Assembly: GCA_922989275.2 (NCBI GenBank) | Contig: OV277858.1 | Coordinates: 2,852,001 to 2,916,000 of the forward strand | Origin: Gari tellinella | Lineage: Eukaryota > Mollusca > Bivalvia > Cardiida > Psammobiidae | Length of the DNA: 64,000 nucleotides | Reading direction: 5' to 3' | In this document: piece by piece, positions 56,047 through 64,000 of the stretch | How the letters are laid out: every line of letters starts with the position of its first letter | How positions within the stretch are numbered: the first letter of the stretch is position 1 | Position numbers and translations under genes: made by a program | The notes under the pieces: model-generated | Told to the model about the DNA's origin: nothing | Databases searched by the model: none | What the model saw: only the letters and a program-made list of their open reading frames with translations

Positions 56047-56209
56047 TTTTTTTCCTATTTTTCTAGTTTTTTGTTTATTTGTTTGTGTTTGCGTTATTCC
56101 TTTTTATCTTATGTAGGACGTATTGCTGTTTGAACACATTCAACTCTAAAGACGAGAATACTCGTCATTTACAAACAGAAGAGAATAGTACAATTGTACG
56201 GAGCCGAAC

Positions 56210-56390
56210 ATTCGGATGGCGTTTCATATTGTTCAAGAACGTTGCCAGGGTGTTTACGATCGATCAGAAACGTTCTAAGAAAGTTTAGGAACCTTCCGGT
56301 AGCGTTTTAGATGATTCAATATAGTCTCGATGGCGTTTCCGATGGTTCAGGAACATTCTTAGGGAGCTTCAGATGCCTCAGGACCGTCCA
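56210..56390. repeat. Degenerate short tandem repeat ('gttcaggaac..')
   Basis: Words 'ggatggcgtttc', 'tgttcaagaacgtt', 'cagaaacgttctaag', 'ggttcaggaacattct' and 'gcctcaggaccgtcc' recur every ~22-25 bp. Strongly eroded. Confidence 0.4.
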
Positions 56391-56463
56391 GTTTGCGTTT
56401 CAGAAAGTTGACTGTGGAAATTGACTTGTCAATACCGCATTCGCTCTCTTCATATCCCTTATT

Positions 56464-56980
56464 CTAATATACATGGGTTTTACGAGTGAGTTTACCTTCC
56501 TCAATGGGATATTGGTTCACTCTTCCAATCAGGCTGCTCTCAGCTGGGAAAGCGAAGCAAGACGACGGTAAACGTCTCCTACGACGTCGGTATACACGAC
56601 GTTCGTCGTATTCGAGAAATAGGGATAATTGGGACTCATCAGTAAACATAACTTGCATCCACAGCCTTAAAATGAGTACACTGGGTGCATTTGCCCTAAC
56701 CAAGTCACTCAACGCTGGCGACGAGCAGCGGAAAGGGGTGGCTCAACGTACGGGCGCCGACCCGCAATCAACTTCTCGCAATCAATTCTTAAGAATTCTA
56801 GCATGGATGGGACGGCCATAAGTACCTACTGTCTTAAGGGAAGGTTCTGAGGCGGTGCAGTGTTAATTGCGACAATGCGCGTAACGTAAAGACCTGTCCA
56901 GACCGTGTGACGTTACGCCCTGACACTCAGACCTAGGTCTGCCGGCTACTCGTCAAGTTTGCCTTTTATGTCTAGCAAAA
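56464..56980 (-). pseudogene. Tc1-like transposase fragment with first catalytic Asp
   Basis: On the minus strand a helix-turn-helix remnant (~56,960-56,800, several frameshifts) leads to 'MQVMFTDESQLSLFLEYDER' (~56,660-56,610), the FTDES box with the first catalytic Asp of Tc1 transposases, and 'RVYRRRRRRL' just after. The rest of the DDE domain is absent, the frame ending in unrelated codons by 56,464. It is not the missing half of the 27.5-kb element in any obvious way. No TIRs were found. Confidence 0.75.
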
Positions 56981-56999
56981 CATTCTGTAGTGCACACAT

Positions 57000-58730
57000 T
57001 GAAATCTTAATGACTAGCATCATCTATTTGCCTTTGATCTTGAATAAGATTGTAAAGCCCTGACCCCTCTAAACTTCTGTTAGCCGTACCATTGTCGAAT
57101 TCCATCCTAATAAAATAAAAATATTGGCAAATGATGTCACTGTATGGACGATCTCTAATAGTATGATGAGCTGTGTATCTTAGTGTCATAGCCTTGTTTG
57201 TACGAGCTTTTCGTGTTTTGTACTCTCCTTGAAAGAGAGCGGTACGCAATTCCAATTGTGTAACTTACGAGATTGGACCCTATGTATTGTAATATAGAGA
57301 GTAGGTTAACCGACTTTCTTTGATTTTTGACCAGGCGTTTGGAAAATTTTACAAAATATGTTACCCTGCGTTTAATTATTGCTTCAGTATATAAAAAGAA
57401 AGAGACATGCCCGGTTGTGGGGCCTGTCGTGTGGGGTATATTCAAAATACAAGGTCTTTACAGAACTCCGCAATATTGGAGCCTATTTTCACATATCAAA
57501 TGATGTTCTAAAGCATATTAGCCTGGTTCTCAGAATCCGGGTTTATATTGAGATCTTGTTTGAATTGTCTCCCTTTGATCTTGGTGCTTTTATGGGGTAT
57601 ATACAGAAAAAATGCAGTTGCTGAAATACTATGAGTTACATATTGGTTGTTTTAGCTATGAGCATCGTTATAAGAATCGCTTCGTGTCCAATTACTAGTC
57701 TAAGAATCAATATCTCTTATCACATGTGGGTCAAAATATAAATATAAATCTACAGTTTCTAAATCAGATAACTGGACTTTCACATGATTAGGGCAGGATG
57801 AATTGTAAGTTCACACAAATCTTTCTTCTTTTCAGAATGATAATAACTCAAATTTTGATTAATATTTGTTGACAACTGCCTATAAGACATAAAGTGGTTT
57901 TACGTGACTCGCGATTTTTACAAAACAGGCCCCAGTTACTCACAACTCCTATTTTTTATAACGTCAACAATTTTGACTAGTCTCTAGTAATCATCAAATA
58001 GTCATCTGTCTTTTGTGCTATACCTTCGTTATCAAAACATTGCAATCTTAAAAAATGCAAATGTGCAAAGAACTTTTTATATTATTTCAAACCAATTGAT
58101 CTGTTTTGCTCCTGTTTATAACTAGACCTTCCAAACGATTTAATTTTTATTTAAATCTGCAGATGAACAACCAATTAGATATTCAAAGTATAAACACATG
58201 CAAGTACTAAAAGCATTTCAGGTTGAAATATGTATAATGAATGTGTTTTTTTTAAACATGAGTTTTAACAATGACTTTTTAAAAGAATACATGATCTTCA
58301 GGAAAATCCTCTTCTGTCTTGTTTTGTCTGCGCTAAATGGCGAATGCATAACGTTCTATTATCAGCAGTAGATATAAGTAGGCAAATTGTTATGTTCCTT
58401 TTATGGTAACCGAGTGGTGTTTGACACAGAACATGTTATAAAGATTTAGACATCATAAGATAAAAAATATCAAAATATTATGCAGTTTTCTGGCACACAT
58501 GAATTATATGATATAGAAAAAGGGTCCGATATCAGACCCTATAAAGAATATAATAAGATATAAATGGCCCCATAGGAAATCAATGCTTCGTAACCGAGGT
58601 TCAATATTTTGTTTCGATTAAACACACCTTTTCATGATCCAGTCTATTTTAATCTACTTTTTCTTTCATTGTATTGCCGAAAACATAAATGAATGGAGAA
58701 ATATTACCTGCACCCAATTGTATAAACAAT
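57000..58730. other. No recognisable gene
   Basis: Frames at 57,007-57,624 on both strands are short and without motifs. Nothing structured was seen. Confidence 0.45.
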
Positions 58731-58736
58731 GGTTAA

Positions 58737-58890
58737 AATTTAACCGCCGGTAAGTTTAACCCTGAGTCAAAAGTCTCAAATTCTGGATTGGTAACCGCGC
58801 TGGTAACTCGATTGTATAAAACAGTTAAACCAAGTGGTTTATTTACCACGGTAACATATACCGGACTTAAAACTTACCACGGTTAAATTC
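58737..58890. repeat. Inverted repeat, MITE-like, ~154 bp
   Basis: 'aatttaaccgccggtaagttt' (58,737) is the inverse of 'aaacttaccacggttaaatt' ending at 58,890, with two or three mismatches. 'attgtataaa' occurs twice around it (58,718; 58,812). The flank does not give a clear target duplication. Confidence 0.45.
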
Positions 58891-58978
58891 GGGTGTTCTA
58901 ACATGACGTCGACAACGTTCGTGTGGTATGAAACGTTTTCCCGTACTAATGACTGACGCTCGTAATGTATCTGTCAAA

Positions 58979-59020
58979 ATGGCGGAACAAAATAAACATC
59001 ATTCAATGGAGAAATTTGGT
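58979..59020 (+). CDS. Candidate first coding exon
   Basis: ATG at 58,979 reads MAEQNKHHSMEKFG and ends at TTTG|gtaagtag, a consensus splice donor. 'gtcaaaATGG' gives an acceptable start context. If spliced to the acceptor at 62,204 the frame continues 'GEGGWVGSFGRKNQQLEDW' and then meets TGA. I recognise no family. Very short, so weak. Confidence 0.3.
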
Positions 59021-59737
59021 AAGTAGGTTGATTTATCATTATTTTGAAAGACGATTGCTTTGATAGTTGACGAGTGAGTGATTGAAGGCCTATAGTATGA
59101 ATGAAGTTCGATCTTGAAATATTTAAACACCTATAAGTTATGTTTTAATCCGAGAGCGGTTTCAAACTAGCGGCTAGAACGTAAACAAAACCAATCGTAG
59201 GGCTTTATAGCCGCAATGTAAACAACGGAGTAGGCCTAATTGACATGCAGTTTGATTATAGATCTAGTGAAACATAAACCGTTGGTAAACGGTCAATTGC
59301 CGACATTCTTACACATGAAAAACAACAACATATATAAACGATCGATAAAACTAGATCTACTAAACTTAACGTTTGTTATGAAGATCGGCGTTTCCTTTTT
59401 TACAATTTACTGTTTCGGTTATAGACTAAAAATTAGATCTAAAGCTAGAATCTTCGTGTAGTCCACATAATCAGTGTTAGGCCTATCTTTGTGTAAAGAA
59501 ATAACTCCGACTTTTCCTTTATGTTCTGCATAATATTGACACTGCAGTGACTGCAACCTCCCGTTTGTGTGAATCCATTTAAAGGTCAATTTAACCACAA
59601 GCGAATTTCTAGATCTATTTGCATGCCTTTAAAAGCAGACTATGCATGGATCTTGTACATAGAGTCTGTGAACAGACGCAAATGATATTGTCATCAGAAC
59701 AATCCATCACATAACGCACCGTTCATATAGAGAATAC

Positions 59738-59832
59738 TATGTCATTGTAGGATATAGGACTTGTTTATTGCCGAGTGGTCAGTGATTTCTCCTCGAACAG
59801 AATAAACAAGTCCTATATCATGCAATGACATA
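59738..59832. repeat. Foldback hairpin, 32-bp arms
   Basis: The left arm 59,738-59,769 (tatgtcattgtaggatatag...) and right arm 59,801-59,832 pair with two mismatches; the loop is ~31 nt. No ORF. A small non-autonomous foldback element is the likely nature. Confidence 0.8.
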
Positions 59833-59975
59833 TTATTCGATTTATCCCGTCACTGAATGATTATGGCCAATAATGTACAATAATACTTAATATGACAAGT
59901 TTTATGTAATTTCTGTCACACAAAAAAAATAAAAACCGCTCCCAGCCGAATTGCGCTTAGTTATACTTACACAGC

Positions 59976-60350
59976 AGAAAAAGATGACCACAACAAAATG
60001 CTTAGAGTGACAAACTGGCAACAAACTGGAAGTCGATTCAAATTTGACAAGTTATACATTTTAACTGAAATAGGCTATACTTTACGCTTTAACTCAGAAG
60101 TTAAAATTGCCAAAAATAACGACTGGAAATTGTCACCAGTTTTCACGTTAGGCCTACTCGAAAAAGATGACCACAACAAAATGCTTAGAGTGACAAACTG
60201 GCAACAAACTGGAAAGGTGGGTCGATTCAAATATGACAAGTTATACATTTTAACTCAAATAGGCTATACTTTACTCTTCAACTCAGAAGTTAAAATTGCC
60301 AAAAATAACGACTGGAAATTGTCACCAGTTTTCGCGTTAGACCTACTCGT
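59976..60350 (+). repeat. 184-bp tandem duplication carrying an open frame
   Basis: 'gaaaaagatgaccacaacaa' starts at 59,976 and again at 60,160; the copies are ~95% alike by eye, copy 2 carrying a 6-nt addition (ggtggg). One frame stays open through both (59,998-60,423), giving twice 'MLRVTNWQQTG', 'KLYILT.IGYTL.FNSEVKI' and 'KNNDWKLSPVF'. The frame may be open only because the duplication is recent. No protein family is recognised. Confidence 0.8.
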
Positions 60351-60419
60351 CAAGGTCGTTTATTGTTTTGGAACAGTTTCATTTCTGACCACTAAGATTC
60401 AAACTCTACATCCCACCCA

Positions 60420-62200
60420 ATGATTATGTTGACATTTTCTACTACAGCTGACATTCTGCTTTGTTTATAGGCCTACCTAAAGTGTCCTGCAAATTGTTGC
60501 TGTACAGTACAATACCGGTGATCTAGTCTATTTTAGCATCAGTTTTAGTTAATAGTTTAGACTACCTGTTAGATCCCCGTTGTATACCTTGTCTTTATAT
60601 ATACGGTAATAGAAGTCTAGTTTTTAATACATCTAGATATATGTGTCAAATACCTGTGACTAAAGCAAATCATGTACTGTGTACTATGCAGCAACAATTT
60701 GCAACAGTTCACGATTTTCTCGTGCTAATTAAGTATTTTGTCGTTTCATGGTTCACTGGGTCTTCAAACATTTTTTTTTTATTTGATAACGATATGACAT
60801 TTCAATGTCCGTCAATAGCCAACGCGCAAAAAATGGTGTAGAAATTCTTATAAATAATAGATATATAGCGAAATGAAAAGTGCACAGTTAGAAGATTCGT
60901 TAAGTGTATACTATTCAAATTTGATTTTTTTTACTGACTGCATTTCAATACATGTGTGAAAGGAAAATGATTCAACAGACTTATTGACCGTTCTATACGT
61001 ACTTGTTGATAATTTTTTTTAATTGTTAATAACTATACACTACATGTATACTCCATAACCAGTTTCATTTTTGTTTTGTGGGGAAGCTATAAATAGAAAA
61101 CTATTTAGTTTTGATCATCCGGTGGGACTATTACTTTTTCTGTCAAAATGAATTCAAGTAGATCCATTCAATACAATTTTAGTATTGGCTTATAAATCCA
61201 AGTTCGACTCTAATTCACTCTGTAAACTGTTCTGATATAATTTAGAGTGTCACATTACCCCATAACCTGTTTCTAGTTTTGAAGCCACTAGGTGACAGGT
61301 CACTTAATTTAAATATTAAGCTACCATCTGCTGTGAAACATGTTAATGCCTATCTGAATTGGAACTATTTTCTTTAGTGGAGAAATAAATTAGAGGCACA
61401 AACAGGTGCATTTATAGAGTAAAGGTTTAATCCAATGTGACATGCATCCAGACAAATGTGACAATCCATAATTAACTGATCCACCCCTGAAACTTTAATG
61501 GACAATTCCGGTTTATAGTAATATTTTGCTTCAGAGCTGTTTTACAATATATGAAACAGTACATATCCTGATCATGAGTGTTCTGATCTAGGTCTATATT
61601 GTGTACATAGAGCAAACTTTTAAGTAATACTGTTGTAAATTAGGAATATTCTTATGGCTAAGGTTGAATATATTGACCCATTACCCGATAGCCTCTTTTC
61701 TAGTTTTGAAGATAGGTGACCACTTGAAGCAGGTTGAAAGTAAAGTGGAATGAGCCTTCAGGCTCATTTTACTTTATTTACAGCCTGCTTTAATCTATTA
61801 TCTATTAGAATATAGAAAATATTTATTATGATTAATATTTGTAGCAGTATAAATTGAAACTATTTTCTTTAGAAGAGGACTAAATCAAAGGCGTATACGG
61901 TTTTATGGATTAAAAAAGTACACATCTAATGAAATCAAGTAAACAATACTGCTTGAGCATGCCTCGGTATGGAATCTTAGTTAATAGTAAATGATTGATC
62001 TCTCTACTATGGTCTCACTCGGCACCATATGAACATTTCATGTGTTGCGGTGCTGTAAAACCCAACTCAATCAATCTACAATCTAGCCTATCATCTGTTT
62101 CAAGTTCAAGTATCTTTCAAAAGGGTTGATAAGAAATTTTTGGTGTGTGCTGTGTTCAACTTTATCTGTCAACTTTGATTATTTTTTATTTATTTTTTAC
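60420..62200. other. No gene; one satellite monomer
   Basis: 61,685-61,810 ('gataggtgaccacttgaagc', 'gttgaaagtaaagtgg', 'cagcctgctttaatc') is a lone monomer of the 48.8-50.2-kb satellite. The remainder is AT-rich without signal. Confidence 0.5.
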
Positions 62201-62204
62201 TTTT

Positions 62205-62262
62205 AGGTGAAGGAGGCTGGGTCGGGAGTTTCGGTCGAAAGAATCAGCAGCTAGAAGACTGG
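62205..62262 (+). CDS. Candidate exon after a good splice acceptor
   Basis: 'tttttacttttag' ends at 62,204; the block up to 'gaagactg|gtgagg' (62,262) reads 'GEGGWVGSFGRKNQQLED' when joined to the exon at 58,979. Without the donor the frame stops at TGA at once. A separate nearby frame 'DIIQVSQDIIGLLDKTQ' (62,282-62,335) also looks protein-like but does not join in frame. Confidence 0.25.
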
Positions 62263-62264
62263 TG

Positions 62265-63055
62265 AGGGTTCTCCAATCCTTGATATAATCCAGGTGTCCC
62301 AGGACATTATTGGTCTACTGGACAAAACACAACCCATGAAGAGGGATGCCTGAGACATCCTTTAAATCATTTGATGTGGTTGTAAGTTGTTGGATATGAT
62401 GTACACCTACTATATCAGAAATACAGAACCTGAATAACAATAACAATGAAGCAGAAAGCTAATTATCCTTTTTTTAAGAGTTCTTCTGGAATTTTCTAAC
62501 TAAGAGCTTCCATTTCTTATATATCCTCCTAAAGTAATGAATTTGATTTTGAAACGGTTATGAAGTATATTTTGCTGTGTTACTGAAGTTTGTTCCACTT
62601 TATATGAAAACGGCCCATTTCATTCTGTTTCTACAACAGTGAACGATATGTAAGAATAGTAGAAATAACTTGGTTTACTACTCATTTTTGAAGCTTCACA
62701 TTTTTTCTCCATATTGAAATACAGAACATTTATTGTTAATGCCTTGGGAAAACATACCTGAACTGTACCAAACCATTCTAGATACTGATCAGTGTCAAAT
62801 AGTGAAGAACCACCAAGTCACTGTATCACTTATGTGCCGTATGGTCTGAGTATACACTGTTTTGAGAGTCATACACCTTTCAGAAAAAATCATTCTTGAT
62901 GCTGAGATATGTCAAATAGTGAACACCATCCAGACCCTGCATCTCTGTTTGGAGTGCAATAAATACACATGTAGTTTTTTATCATGGATTGGCTCATATT
63001 TTGTGCAAATCAAATTCAATGGAAATTAAACACAGGACACTATGGCCATACATCG
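62265..63055. other. No recognisable gene
   Basis: Nothing beyond the frame noted at 62,282-62,335; possibly 3' UTR if the candidate exons are real. Confidence 0.35.
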
Positions 63056-63059
63056 CTCA

Positions 63060-63205
63060 GCTGGTACATCAATATCAAATGAGATTTGTAGCTTCCAGAG
63101 TGTTAACAAAGTACATGTATTTTTATTATTTGACTTAGTGATCTATTTTTTGACCTGACATGACCCACATTCGAACCAGACCCAGATATCAATGAGACAA
63201 ACTGT
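63060..63205. repeat. One unit of the GACCTAGTGACCTAG-type repeat
   Basis: 'aatgagatttgtagcttcca', 'gagtgttaacaaag', 'tgacttagtgatctattttt', 'gacctgacatgacccacatt' and 'gacccagatatcaatgagac' match 14,925-15,660. Confidence 0.7.
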
Positions 63206-64000
63206 GTGACTGTTTAATGCATCATAGAAATAATGCATAACTCAAGTGACTGTTTAATGCATTAATTTTATCATGTATCTATCAGTAAAGGCATCCATTG
63301 GTCTCTTAATAGAAGACTGATCATCGTAAGAATAATCATCCTTATATTAAAAGGCTACACAATGAAATTATCAGCTAGCCACTCCATACAATACTGCTTA
63401 TATACAATGCACATTGTATTAAGCGATCATAACATTTCATAGATATGATACTGGTGGTTGCTTATTAATGCAATATGACAATTATGTAGAAAGCCCCGAA
63501 GGAATTTTCTGCATTTGTTTTAGCCGGTATTTGCAGCCATCTCTAGTAAAAGCATCCATTGGTCATCAATTAAGTGGTCGCTTTATACAAGATCCACTGT
63601 AAGAGCAGTTAATACTGTATTAAAAGACTACAAAATGAAATCATCAACAAGAAATACTGCATTTACATGTATGCATAATGGATATTGTATTAAGCAATCA
63701 CAAACGTTCGTAGATACATTACTTGCACTTGCTTAATGGAGGATGAAAATAATGCAGAAAGTATCAAAGGAATGTTCTGCATTTGTTTTATACTGTATTT
63801 AGCAGTCACCACTTTTAAAAACATCCATTGGTCACTTAATAGAAAGGTGACTGTTAGAACAGTACATATTGCATTAAAACTCCACAAAATTAAAACATAA
63901 CCTAACCACTTTATACTATATTGCATATATGTACAATGGATATTATATCAAGCAATCACAACATTTCAGTGTTTTTATAGATAAAATATTTGCTTAGAGC
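63205..64000. repeat. Tandem repeat, ~265-bp period, runs off the window
   Basis: 'catccattggtc' recurs at 63,292, 63,553 and 63,822, with 'tatgtacaatg.atattgtatt', 'aagcaatcacaac.tt' and 'ggaatgttctgcatttgttt' at matching offsets. About three units are visible; the array continues beyond position 64,000. Confidence 0.8.

Noticed and set aside
57155..57624. Overlapping ~90-codon ORFs on both strands
   Set aside because: No motif, no bias, mutually antisense.

Overview
The window is non-coding-rich nuclear DNA from an invertebrate, most likely a bivalve mollusc. I base that on the repeat vocabulary (tandem TGACCTTGACC-type repeats, GACCTAGTGACCTAG-type repeats, TTTAAAGTAAAGCAGAATGC satellite, GGGGCGGGGCC repeats) and on the kinds of retroelement present. 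That is recognition from memory, not a database match. There is no bacterial gene organisation: no operons and no dense long ORFs. I cannot defend any complete host gene; at most there are isolated candidate exons (41.9 kb, 59.0 kb, 62.2 kb).

Layout. 1-12 kb: dispersed tandem repeats, a 212-bp MITE (6,909), a 1.26-kb mariner-type element without a recognisable transposase (9,336-10,592) and a strong hairpin (11,641). 12.5-16.2 kb: one large element bounded by long inverted repeats and filled with bivalve tandem repeats. 17.2-19.1 kb: a decayed minus-strand LINE carrying an inserted ~400-bp retroelement tail and abutting an inverted LINE fragment. 20.0-21.3 kb: a BEL/Pao LTR-retrotransposon pol fragment. 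24.1-29.6 kb: a three-layer nest, in which a canonical Penelope-like element (PLE, minus strand) is split by a second PLE with its GIY-YIG domain in front of the RT (plus strand), itself split by an 876-bp Tc1-like transposon. 29.8-33.7 kb: a ~3.9-kb palindrome. 33.9-36.0 kb: an L2/CR1-type LINE copy lacking its RT and interrupted by a 256-bp MITE and a ~770-bp insert. 37.7-41.4 kb: the longest copy of that LINE family (endonuclease plus RT). 43-48.6 kb: a 3'-tail fragment of the same family, then a second LINE type interrupted by a hairpin element and by a TTAA-flanked element that carries a tRNA-like sequence; another copy of the TTAA element lies at 42.95-43.47 kb. 48.8-52.8 kb: three satellite or tandem arrays. 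53-64 kb: hairpins, a 5S rRNA-like gene, a Tc1-like transposase fragment, a tandemly duplicated ORF and further tandem repeats.

The genes do not form a pathway; they are layers of mobile DNA. Because insertions interrupt recognisable hosts, their relative ages can be read from the sequence. All protein-coding mobile genes seen here are broken by stops, frameshifts or deletions. Assignments rest on reading translated frames and motifs by eye; no alignment or search was run.
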